Shown: positions 1-10,413 of the stretch, piece by piece
Layout of the letters: each line of letters starts with the position of its first letter
How positions within the stretch are numbered: position 1 is the stretch's first letter
Assembly (NCBI RefSeq): GCF_000026945.1
Contig: NC_012865.1
Location: forward strand, 558,001 to 622,000
Length of the DNA stretch: 64,000 nucleotides
Origin: Candida dubliniensis CD36
Lineage: Eukaryota; Ascomycota; Pichiomycetes; Serinales; Debaryomycetaceae
Reading direction: 5' to 3'
Translations under genes and position numbers: made by a program
The notes under the pieces: generated by a model
The model's input: the letters and a program-made list of their open reading frames with translations, nothing else
Told to the model about the DNA's origin: nothing
Databases searched by the model: none

Positions 1-163
1 TTGGTGTTAAATGATTCGTCTTTTTAATCCAGTTTAAAACATCAGTAACTTCATCTGCTGGTAGTTCGTGTTGTGGAATTAACCATTCAGGGTTAAACTT
101 CTTGTCACGAATAGATCTTTTCTTAGCTGCAATCTCTTTATAAACCGGGTGTGTTATTGTCAT
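1..163 (-). CDS. Fungal amidase (acetamidase family), N-terminal fragment cut by window edge
   Basis: The reverse strand opens with an ATG at 163 and stays open to the window edge, giving about 54 residues. The stretch VYKEIAAKKRSIRDKKFNPE followed by WLIPQHELPADEV resembles the N-terminal helix and WLIP segment of fungal amidases of the amidase-signature family (S. cerevisiae AMD2, Aspergillus amdS type). These enzymes hydrolyse small amides to acid and ammonia using a Ser-cisSer-Lys triad. The catalytic Gly/Ser-rich region lies outside the window, so activity cannot be judged. The family call is from recognised similarity of a short N-terminal piece only. The start is the only ATG preceding the conserved segment. 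Confidence 0.72.
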   Translation of the reverse strand, partial: MTITHPVYKEIAAKKRSIRDKKFNPEWLIPQHELPADEVTDVLNWIKKTNHLTP

Positions 164-3100
164 AATTAAAAATGATGATGAGTATTTAAAAAAAAAAAAA
201 AAAGAATATTTTATAGAAAAGGAGGATTATTATTAGATTGAGGGATTTATATATACGGATTTGATTCTTAGATAAGGGTTTCAAAAAATTGCAATTGATA
301 GTACTTCAATAATCAGGGCTCTTTTTTTAAGTTTCGCTATTATTAATTGTTGAACAATAAATATGTGTAATGGTCATTTTTCAGAATTCACAAAATAAAG
401 CACAATATTATTTAAAGATAAATAGTTGTTAGGAAGATAATAACGGAATTAATTCCCTCTCAAGTTCAATTAACAAACATTAATCCCCCAATCGAACAAA
501 AGCTTATCGCATCTTATCTTTCTTGAAGAGAAAAAAAAAAAAAAAAAAAGATTGTGGGGGTCTTGCATATTCAATTCTCCTGATACTTTGATCTATAATT
601 ATTGTTACATAGAATGGTATTACCAAAAAGACGTGTGGCGTAGAAAGTGGGAAACTGCATCCGATATCTAAAGCCCCTCAAGAGCTTTCTGTTTTAGGTT
701 TAATCTGTCAATTGTAGACGGCAACTTAACTTTTATTCAGATAAGGGTATATTGACTGTATTCCCATCAGCACAGTATCCCACTCCATGACTCTTGGAAG
801 GGTTCCGCTCCCAGGCCGTAGCTTGGGAGTCCAATATGCGATTCCCCCATAGCCGCCACTTGATAGCGAGCTTGAGTCCCAGCATTTCCGCTGCCCATAG
901 CCCCCTATCAGGCCCTGCATTGGCACCAGACATAGTGGTAAAACCAACCTACGCACCGGCTTTAGCACTAACACAGGCACTGGCATACTGTATTTGAGAT
1001 TGACGTAGGTCCGCCTCTAAACAGTAGCACTGGCACCCGCAGAAGCACATGCACAACGCCTGCTTATAAGAGAACGCTACATCAAGAGTTTCGCATCCAA
1101 GGACCCCTTTACGTCTTCCTCGGATCTACTTCTCTCTCAATAGCGCCTTCCCTATCACCATATCTCCTATCCCCGGGACATTCTATCCTGTACAACTTAT
1201 ACAAAATACATATCCTATAGTAATCAACTATATAGTGTTAGCACCAAGTAAATTAAACTATTTGCAGTATAGATGGGGAGACCGATACTGTCAGGATGTC
1301 CAGCTCAATATTTGTATTCAGGTATTTTTCCGGCGGCAAACTGGTTTTTTTTCCATCTGTGTCAGTGTTAAATTTGTTTTTTGGTTGCAAAAGACTGAAT
1401 CGTATGGATAAAGGAGCAAACAATACAACAAACTAATAGGCACAAACAAATCCAATTCATATTCAGGAAGCAGCAAACAAAATAATAAATTGATTTGGAT
1501 GAATACAATGTAGTTACTTTTAATCGGGATAAATATCAGCATTGGGGATTCACTTGATATGGTAATCTTCAACAGCGTCGATATAGGAAAAGCAACTTAG
1601 ATTGAATTAAGGAATAAGCGACAACATTGGATAACGATATGAAAGCACCATTGTTAAAAGGGTCTTTATAATAAAGATATTAAAGATAATATTAAGAAAA
1701 GGAAAAGAAAGAAGAAAAAAGTGAAAAGAAAAAGAAAACTTTTTTGGTTGCCAAAGATTTCTTTAGGTTATTTATATAGTAGAGAAAATTATACACACAT
1801 AAACTGGTAATTTTGTGATTGTGTCAATTTATTATATGCTTATAGTTGTACTGTAGAACTAGCCGCTGAAGTATTTGCGTTTGTGGACATTGAAATTTGG
1901 CGCTTACAATAGTGGTGGGTTATATGATTATACTATTAGATGACAACATCCTTTAGGTCTAGTAGCCAAACCCTTCTAGTGTAAGATTCCTTTAATGCAT
2001 TACCAAGCCTCGCAGAATAAGTAGCTCAAGAACTATTGGTTATTGCTTCGAATTAGCAACATGTCAGCGCTAAAGTTTTCTTTTCTTATCAATTATCCAT
2101 AGACATAATAGTAAGAGACATATGGTCAAGGAATAATACAACAAAGTTATTACCCCCACCGCTATTGTTTCAAATCATTTGATACATTTGATATACCTTA
2201 GACGTGTGAGTATAGGAAATCTAGATAAAGAACCATTTGTTGCACTACATCGCATTGACATATATATTTACGATACACAAGATCTGAAGAGAGGCTAGTA
2301 ATGATAAAAAGATGAGTAGTTAAAAAGGAATTAGTCAATTACTATAGGGCTTTTTATTTGGTTATTCTCATTATTGTTCCCTCTGAAAGCAATACCTGGT
2401 TGTACTGTCGTTCACGATTGTAATAATCACTCATATCAATATCAAACACTACCAACAAGAACAGATTGGTTGATCAGCTGACAAGAATATCCAAATAATA
2501 AAACCTAGTAAAACAATACCCGTTGATATACAACAATAGAGTTCAATGAATATAACTGGTTGAGGTCACATGACCTTAGTTCTAGACTTGAAATATGCAA
2601 AGCGTAAAACCTTCCATAAATTGACAAAACAGCATTTGAGGCGCGCGCTTAAAAAAAAAAAATTGGTCCTAACGTTTTCCAGTACCACCACCAACAACTG
2701 TTTTAAAAAAGCAATTCCGACTTACCTAAAACAGATGAAACACGCCTAAACAAAAACAATGCTACAAGTCACATTCAAATAGAATAACAAACTTTGTTAA
2801 ACAACAAGTTTGAAGAAGAACAACTGAACAACCGAATAAGTCGAAAGATAAACAAGCCAATGGGAAATTGAAACCCGACTACAGAAACCCACGCCGTTGT
2901 TGGTGGTCTGTTGACCGGGAGGAGGAATCTGTCAAATTGTAAGAGAAATACTAATCTGAAACATGAAACTCTATCAAAAAAGAAAAATTCTCGTCCCAGC
3001 TAGGAAAGCATAACAACAAGAATGAAAAAAAAAAAGACACGCTCATGCCAATAAATCAATATTTGCAGTAGTAAGAAAGGTTATGCAGGATTGGTAGATT

Positions 3101-4187
3101 GTATCGTTTGTTCTTTCCTATCTTCTCTTGTATAATTGATTGTTGATTCCAATTCACGTTTTTTTTTTTCTTACTTTTAGCACCACTTACTTGAGGCGGG
3201 GGATGGGACAGATTATTAACAAGAATAAGGCGATCAGGTGAAAAAATTGAGAAAAAGCAGGTGGATCAACTACTTAATGTCTGATTGTTGAAAATACACG
3301 GGTCTAGAACAGAAAGTAATCTCCATACATATCATTATTGTTGTAAGGGGAGTGAAAGGTACACGAAACACGCTAGTAACAAAATTAAGCCCATTGTTGA
3401 AATCCACTACACTTCTGTTTCAGCGTTTAGCGGTGATGGCAGTAGTGGCTGAGTGTGTCTCGGAAGTCGTGTCAATAGAGAGAAGAAGAAAACAAACAAA
3501 CTAAAGGAATTTAAAATCGTGATTGTGACATTTTTTTGTTTTGTGGTTTTCGATTTTGTGTTATGGAAACGGAAATAAAAAAAATAAACTTTCAACAATC
3601 GGTTATTATGGGAATTAGAATTCCATTGTTCAATAATGCTGTTGTTGTTAGAAGAAGCTGTTTCGAATTTCTAAACTTAAGGGTTCAAAGACAAAGTGTA
3701 AACATGATTGTAGAAATGGTAGTACGGTAGTCATACTGATCTAAATACGATAGTAGTACCCAAGATCTGGTTGGATAAAGATGGTGATATTTTAGTTCGA
3801 AGATTACATAAACAGACGTATAAGTTCTCATATCTGTTGTAGCAAATAGTTGATTCATTTGGTAAATTGTTCATCACCAGTATTGATGAGAGCACCATGA
3901 TAAATGTAATGTGTTGATATTTGACCAGTTCTATAAATACAAGAGTATATCGAAACCTAATTGTAGATGGAAACCCAAGACATTTTGGTATATAAAATAT
4001 TTCTTTATAACGTGAGTCATTATATACGTATATACTGAAAAATGAATTAAATATAGAAAGAAAAAGAAAAAGAAAAGAAAAACCCCCTATTATAAATGAA
4101 AAATAAATGGAAACGAATGATGAAGAAAGGTGTAAGGAAGGTGAAGATGTCTATAGCAACGTTCAACTAATGCAGAATGTGATTCTC
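164..4187. other. 4-kb region without a convincing gene; contains a GC-rich relic
   Basis: This lies between the amidase start and the 3' end of the WSC gene. Open frames here are short (under 90 codons), overlap on both strands and have no recognisable product. A GC-rich patch at about 620-1240 differs sharply from its AT-rich flanks and is described separately. The rest is AT-rich with A/T runs at about 190, 530 and 3025. I saw no tRNA, no intact transposon ORF and no convincing LTR pair. Confidence 0.6.
620..1240 (-). other. GC-rich relic with degenerate Ala/Ser/Gly repeat coding pattern
   Basis: Composition is much richer in G and C than the surrounding DNA. Read on the reverse strand from about 1060 down to 890, fragments in shifting frames give Ala/Ser/Gly-rich strings such as CACASAGASATV, YASACVSAKAGA and MSGANAGP, separated by stops and frame changes. 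The word GCACTGGCA occurs twice about 55 bp apart. This looks like a decayed internally repeated coding sequence (for example a low-complexity surface-protein or retroelement-derived gene). It could also be a non-coding repeat that mimics one. No ends, target-site duplication or intact product could be defined. Confidence 0.3.
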
Positions 4188-5591
4188 TTAATTATTGACC
4201 ACTTTTAAAGATCCGGGATTTCGAGCAATCATATCTGGTAATGATCCATTACTCAATTTTCGTCTACCAAATTCTGGATTCGGTGAATCGGTATTCAAAA
4301 GTCCATTATTGGCATTATTGTTGTTGTTATTGTTAGGGTTGGTGATGGCATTATTATTGTTGGAGTTATTATAATCATAAAATGCAAATTCAGTATCTGT
4401 TTGTGATCCAAATGAGTGATTACCATCACCACTGGTTCCACTAGAGCTTATTTTGTAATTGTGACCGTAACCACCTGATCCACCGACAGTTCCATTTGAT
4501 GTAATTTGTTGTCTTGGGGTTTGTTGTTGAGATGTATCAAAATTATTATAACCACCAGCAATTAAAAATGGATTAGGATCCATCATTGGTGCTCCTCCAC
4601 CGCCACCGCCAGCACCACCACCTATGGTTGAATATGGATGATGTTCCATTTCTTGCTTTGGCCCAGAAAGTGTGAATTGATCATCCACATCTTCATCGTA
4701 TTCATCCTGCTTCTTTCTTCTATGCCAACAGAACAAAAATACTAATCCTGCAATTAATGCTGTTCCAGCGACTGACCCAACTACAGCTCCTGCTATAGTG
4801 CCTCCTGAAACTGATGATTTTGATTGGTTTTTACCTTTATCGTTATTGCCAGTCTCTGATGGAGATGAAGATGTAGATGTAGATGGTGGCGTTGTAGTGG
4901 AACTGGAACTTGACGACGATGATGTAGATGGATTAGAACTTGGAGTAGCTACTATTGTTTTGTAAACAACACTAGGGGTACCATTCTGTACTGATGTGGA
5001 AATTACTGTTGTAGTTCGAGGTTGAGTGGTTGTACGTGATGACGAAGATGAAGTTGTTGTTTCTGGTTGCTCAGTGGTCTCTGGCTGAGCTGTACTCTCT
5101 TCAGTTGTTGTTGCTTGAATGGTGGTAGTAGATGGTTCCTCCGTTGATGTTGAAGATGTAGATGAACTTGATGATGACGTGGAGGTCGATGATGACGTAG
5201 AGGTCGATGATGTTGTTGTTGATGATGATGATGATGATGTTGAACTTGTAGACGTTGTTGATGTTGAGCTTGATTCTGCTTGGGAATCGGCATCGGCATT
5301 AATGTACACCATATATGCAGAGCTTCCACCACAAGTATCCAGGGGCCAACCTGAACATTTCATATTACATCCATTACTTTGTGACGTTGGATCAACATCA
5401 CCACAATAACATTCGTTACCATTCTTCAATGCTGCCACTCTATACCCTGCACACTGTTGTTGACAGTATCCAGAACTTTGGAATGTATAACTACCTTTTG
5501 ATTCGGCAACATTAATGGAAGAATAACATCCCAGCTTACTCCAACTATCGGCATATACTGGTAGTAGTAATGACAAAAATATTAACAACAT
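4188..5591 (-). CDS. WSC-domain cell-wall integrity sensor
   Basis: This predicts a 467-residue type I membrane protein. Residues 1-15 form a signal peptide (MLLIFLSLLLPVYA). Residues about 17-100 form one WSC domain with eight cysteines, including the ECYCGD segment. A long Ser/Thr-rich mucin-like rod follows, expected to be O-mannosylated. A transmembrane helix lies at about 265-290 (AGAVVGSVAGTALIAGLVFL), followed by a basic HRRKK stop-transfer. The cytoplasmic tail is Gly/Asn-rich and ends in LKVVNN, close to the conserved C-terminal motif of Wsc proteins that contacts the Rho1 exchange factor. Wsc sensors report cell-wall stress to the protein kinase C/MAP kinase pathway. Length matches Wsc1-4. 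I cannot say which C. albicans WSC paralogue it is. The Asn and Ser/Thr runs are likely to vary in length between strains. Confidence 0.93.
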   Translation of the reverse strand: MLLIFLSLLLPVYADSWSKLGCYSSINVAESKGSYTFQSSGYCQQQCAGYRVAALKNGNECYCGDVDPTSQSNGCNMKCSGWPLDTCGGSSAYMVYINADADSQAESSSTSTTSTSSTSSSSSSTTTSSTSTSSSTSTSSSSSSTSSTSTEEPSTTTIQATTTEESTAQPETTEQPETTTSSSSSRTTTQPRTTTVISTSVQNGTPSVVYKTIVATPSSNPSTSSSSSSSSTTTPPSTSTSSSPSETGNNDKGKNQSKSSVSGGTIAGAVVGSVAGTALIAGLVFLFCWHRRKKQDEYDEDVDDQFTLSGPKQEMEHHPYSTIGGGAGGGGGGAPMMDPNPFLIAGGYNNFDTSQQQTPRQQITSNGTVGGSGGYGHNYKISSSGTSGDGNHSFGSQTDTEFAFYDYNNSNNNNAITNPNNNNNNNANNGLLNTDSPNPEFGRRKLSNGSLPDMIARNPGSLKVVNN

Positions 5592-8500
5592 TATGTACTG
5601 TTTGTTGATATTATATAAAAATTGTCTAGGGGGGTGGGTATCCTTTATTGGTAATGACTTGAGGTTTCGTTTTGTTTTTTGACTTGTTTCTATGTTGATT
5701 CAAATGAAGGGAAGTTGAGTTGTTCTTTAATCTGAATGAATGACTAGGAATATGAGTACGACCAAGCGACGGTAAAGTGAAAACAAAAGTGAAAATAAAA
5801 ATGTAATTTTTTGCTTAAAAAAAAAAACAATGTTGGAAATCAACAACGACACCGAAACAACGAAACTAAAAAAAAATATGTAAAACAAGGGGAACAAAAA
5901 GAATATGATGATTAGAAGAATATCAAAGTAAAAATATAGAAGCAACTAAAAAAAAAAAAAAGAGAACAGAAAATTTTTTCCTCCAATCCTTTCTTTGATT
6001 CTGGTGATTTGGTTGATGGATGAAATTTCAATTCTGTTTTGAAAACGGGGAGGTATTTGGTGATTTTGAGCTATTTCTTTTTTTTTTTTTTCTTCTTTTT
6101 GGAGGGTATTAAAAAAAAAAAAACAAGAGAAGTGGAGATGTAGGAGAAGTAATAGTTCGTTGGTTGGTTGGTTAGTCAGTAGAAGATGAAATTTTTTTTA
6201 GTGTAGTTATTTAGTGGTTTATGTGGTGGTGGATTTATTAGTGATTAAATTGAAATTGCTAAATTAGTTTTAATCTCTGCCTGATTAAGAAAGAGCGAGA
6301 AAAGGAAATGAGAAAAAAAAAAAAAGAAATTTCAAATTCAGTCTTATTCTATTTTTAAATTCTTTCTTTAAAAAAGAAAAATTATTATTTAATTTTGTTT
6401 GAGGCACAAAATGTTGTTGTTGTTGTTTTGTTATTTTATTTTTGTTACACCACAAAAACTGAAAAAACTTCTTTCTTTGTTTTGTTTATCATTTTTATAT
6501 AATTAGACACAATTCCGTTCCTTCCTTCCTGAGTCCCTTTTATCAATAATATTCTTCTGTTACGTCGACCCTTAAGCCTCATTTCGCCCTACGTTTTGCT
6601 CTACTTTTGCATTTTTTCTACCACGTCCCCGTCCAGTATTGTTCACGGCTTAAATTTTCAATTGTCTTCATTCTCTTTGTGATTGATTACTAATTAGTTA
6701 GCCCGCCTTGAGGATTAACTTCTTATCCTTAACCAAACAAGGCTCATCTATATTGTATATTCAACCACTGTCTGGACTCAGCAGTTGGTTGACAACTCAT
6801 CACTAATAATATACCAAGAGTGCAAACAGTAGAGAAAACCCCAATAATTAGACTGAATTCAAAGATCTGATAATTGTATTTTAGCTTAACTTAATTATCA
6901 TCATTGTGTACTATAATTAACCTGATTTCTTGGTATGAGCGTATATACATGACATAGGTGGTGGTTGGTTAACGCAACAAGCTTTGTATATGGCTATGGT
7001 CTATACTTCTATAGATATTATCGTCATGTAATGACTCCAATACTTTGCAGAAAAGATACCAAAATGTAAAAATCTAATTTCTGGACTAAAAAGAAAAGAT
7101 GATATTTTTTTTTTTATGCAGTGATCTTCTTTTTGTGGTGTGGTTTTCTTTTGGGTTGTTGATGAGAGTTTGGTGTTTGGTGTTTGGTGTGTCGTGATAG
7201 TGATAATACGTGAAAAGTTAAATTCCTTAGGCAAATGCATGTATCTTCACATATATGTATGTCTAGTTTTGTTTGCTTCTGGCGTGGAGTCGTGGTGGCG
7301 AATCTATAGATCCACTATTACATAAATCTGGCAACACTCCAACGTCAAAACATTGAGATTGTAAAAAAACACCTACAGTTGATCAATGCTGCAACCAGTT
7401 GGTGGATAGAGGTACTAGTTGTGGCTGTGACGGTGACTGTGACGGTGACGATGACAATGTTCCCTAGCTGGTGGGGTTGATAATACCTGCACTTGGCAAG
7501 TATTTTCCCCAAGACAAAAAAAAAATGAGCACATACTCGTCAATATCTAAAACATTTGTGTATTAACATACAACTCCTAGTAGATTATACTTAACCATTT
7601 CAAACAGGCTTCAATGACAATAGAAGTTTGGTTCAATTGCTGGTTTGTTTGATCTCGGTAATTCTTGTCTCAGATACATGATTGAGCCGACTTCGGCCAT
7701 ATTGTTGCATTTACGTCCTTTTTGACCACCATTCCGCGTTACTCCTTCCAATATCTTCTGTTACAACTGCCAATTCTTGGCGAGTGTCTGCGTCAAGGCA
7801 GAGTTCTTTCTCTTTGGTCCGCACCCCCCTTTCTTAGTGGTATTTGGAACGATTTATTTGTTGCCTGATCAAGCACAGTTAGTTTGCCAGCCATCTTTGA
7901 TGGGAACATTCCTCTTTTATTGTCATTGCTATTCTGTTGTAGAGCTTAATTTCTCAATTACTTGTTATCAATTTTTCTTCATTTTTTCGTTTAATTTGTT
8001 TAACCAAAATTGTTTCAGAGTGGTTGCAAAAAAAAGTTAAACAATTGTAAACCCTCTTTGTTACAACACAAGCAAATAGAACAATAGAAAATGAAACAGA
8101 TAAAGATCAATATTGATAAAGCAGCTACACTTGTTTAATCGACAAAGCAAACACAATTATTTTTGCCTTACCAGATACAATGAACAATGCTAGTCTAGAA
8201 CTCCAACCAGGATTCAATTGTTGATATAAATATAATAAAACTTAGATATAGAATTATAACTATTTTGATAGTTTCAAGAGATTTTCATATTCAAAGTGTT
8301 TTAACCACTTGTTTGTTAATGAGTGTTTTAACCAGGTAGTGTCTAGGCTCAAATATCTTTACTAATTTAAAAAGAATCTCATCACTGGAAAAAAAAAATC
8401 TTTTAAAACTCCTTTCTTTTCTTTTCTTTTTCATTAATGTCAATTATAGAATGTAAAGGGAAAGTAGATTTGATATCTTCTTTATTTTCTTTTGGGAAAT

Positions 8501-9020
8501 GAAGGGAGGTAAATTTAAATTGAATTCTTTTATTGGTCCCTTATGATTCTTAGATCAGAATTATAAAAAAAGCCTATTTTCGCTAACCACGATCATATAT
8601 ATAAATTTTCCGTAGATCGTTGTTTGATAGTAGTTGGGCTTACATCATTTTCAGTATTGTACTTTTAGATTATAATGGGGTTTTTTGTATAGATTGATGT
8701 ATATAAGGAAGGAATAATCCCCAGATATATGTTGAACTTCTGGTCTGGGTTTAAATTTCACTTTAAGCTTTGTAGAATAGGGTATCAACTCCCAAGATCA
8801 AATACGACCAGATAAAGACTTGTTTTAGAATAAAAAAGTCTTTCATCAACTGCTGTTTTTTTTTGTCATTTGATGTCTTTGCAGTGGATCCCAACTTAAC
8901 AAATTTTGCATTCCTTTCTGATCTCTCTGTTTCTCCAAGACAGCACTTCAAAACAGAAAAAAAAAATGACAACCACCAAAAAAGTTTAACAGCAAATAGT
9001 AATTACAACACTTATCGATC
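5592..9020. other. 3.4-kb divergent intergenic region (WSC and USE1 promoters)
   Basis: The region lies between two divergently transcribed genes. It holds many A/T runs (for example about 5818-5827, 6078-6090 and 6110-6123), an imperfect GTGACGGTGAC repeat at 7424-7456 and a few short open frames without family features. Such long upstream regions are usual for regulated Candida genes. I see no RNA gene or mobile element in it. Confidence 0.5.
7424..7456 (+). repeat. Short imperfect GTGACGGTGAC tandem repeat
   Basis: A 12-bp unit, TGTGACGGTGAC, is present about twice in direct succession, followed by a GATGAC remnant. It is non-coding. No function is implied. Confidence 0.6.
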
Positions 9021-9878
9021 ATGTCTCTAACATCAATACATACAATAGAATCAATTCTTTCACAACTAAACAAAGATGTTCAAGAATTAGATATTCCAAC
9101 TTTATATCAACTTTCCACAACAACAACGACATCAACCAACACCACCATCCCTAAAGCATCACCATATATCACCAAATTCAAATTAATTCAAATAAAAAAC
9201 TCATTAACTAATTTAAATAATCAATTTCATGCAAATTTCACCAGCAGTAATAAATATTATCATAATGTAAAACAAACCCTAGATAAACTATACATTAATG
9301 AAATCGATGAGAAGTTGTACATTGTTGATAAATTAATCATTCAATATGATCAAGCCAATTCACCAACCGCTTCAAATAGTGGCGATGATGATAATGATCA
9401 ACAAAAACAAAAACAAGAAGGAGAACAAAACCTACAACATGGTGACAGTGGAGTTATTACCAATGATGAAGAATTATCATCTTTACGTCAACGTCTATTA
9501 TCATCATCGAAATTACATCAAATAAATCAAGACAATAATAATGATGGTGATACTACCAAATTGAATGAATATCATGAATCAATTCAAGATGATATAGTCA
9601 ATGAATTGAGTGAATTAACATCGACATTAAAATCAAAAGCTATTGAATTTAGTAGTAAATTATTGAATCAAGATTCAGATATTTTACAACAAACTCATGA
9701 TAATTTATCAATTAATCGTACAATGTTTGATACATTAAATAAAAATTTAAATGATTATTTACTTAATAAAACTGGCTGGAGTATAAGTATTTGGACATTA
9801 ATAAAATTTGCTGTGGCATTGATTGTTATATTTGTTGTCATGTTATTATTTATAATTATTGTTCCTAGAATTCGATAA
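9021..9878 (+). CDS. USE1: USE1-like SNARE of the ER (Golgi-to-ER retrograde transport)
   Basis: This predicts a 285-residue tail-anchored protein. The N-terminal 110 residues are helical. An acidic, Gln/Asn-rich linker spans about 115-185. A SNARE-like heptad helix at about 190-250 contains ELSELTSTLKSKAIEFSSKL, where Use1 proteins have their diagnostic ELvgLtxxLK segment. The C terminus is a single hydrophobic helix (TLIKFAVALIVIFVVMLLFI) with only a short lumenal tail. Use1 acts with Ufe1, Sec20 and Sec22 in fusion of COPI vesicles with the ER and is essential in S. cerevisiae. The start is the first ATG of the frame. The neighbour MRN1 is convergent. Assignment rests on layout and SNARE-segment similarity, so another tail-anchored SNARE is possible but less likely. 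Confidence 0.82.
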   Translation: MSLTSIHTIESILSQLNKDVQELDIPTLYQLSTTTTTSTNTTIPKASPYITKFKLIQIKNSLTNLNNQFHANFTSSNKYYHNVKQTLDKLYINEIDEKLYIVDKLIIQYDQANSPTASNSGDDDNDQQKQKQEGEQNLQHGDSGVITNDEELSSLRQRLLSSSKLHQINQDNNNDGDTTKLNEYHESIQDDIVNELSELTSTLKSKAIEFSSKLLNQDSDILQQTHDNLSINRTMFDTLNKNLNDYLLNKTGWSISIWTLIKFAVALIVIFVVMLLFIIIVPRIR

Positions 9879-10413
9879 TTTTTGAAAATTAAATTTAATT
9901 TCTATTTATTATATTGGTGAATGATAAGTAAATAATAAGTATATACAATGATAATAAGAAGTAAATATATATATGTATATCTAATGAATAAAAGCTTGAA
10001 AAAAAAAAAAAAAAAACAACAAAATAAAAGTAAACAAAACAAAGATGTATGAACAAATAAAAATAATGGAAAATGGATGATGAAATTTTATAACAATAAT
10101 GAGGAAAGCAAAAGAAATTCATAATAATAATATTATGAATTAACCGGGGGACCCATTGAAGTAAAACTAGATTTGCATGAAACTAAAAAAAAAAAAAAAA
10201 AAAAACAATAAAAAATTGGATTCAATAATGATTGATGAAAAGAAGGAATAAAATGATTTCAAATAATAAATATAAAAATAGTAATGATAGCAGTCATGAT
10301 AATATGAATAAAACATGAAATGATGATATTATATGTAAACGAATAAAGAAAAAACAGAATAAACAAAATAAACAACTCAATGCATAAATGAATTTGAATA
10401 GATTCATTTCATT
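9879..10413. other. Convergent 3' region between USE1 and MRN1
   Basis: This is 535 bp of very AT-rich DNA with A runs near 9998-10016 and 10183-10205 and TATA/AATAAA-like words suited to 3'-end formation for both genes. No gene is seen. Confidence 0.6.

Noticed and set aside
794..997. 67-codon forward frame in the GC-rich island
   Set aside because: Overlaps several reverse-strand frames; I treat the whole island as a relic rather than as a gene.
1195..1265. Possible LTR end near TAGTGTTAGCACC
   Set aside because: No matching TG...CA partner end or target-site duplication could be found.
5119..5409. Asp/Val-rich forward frame antisense to the WSC gene
   Set aside because: It is produced by the complementary strand of Ser/Thr codons in the mucin-like region.
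7777..8040. 87-codon forward frame between WSC and USE1
   Set aside because: Hydrophobic AT-driven composition, no family features, no conserved start context.
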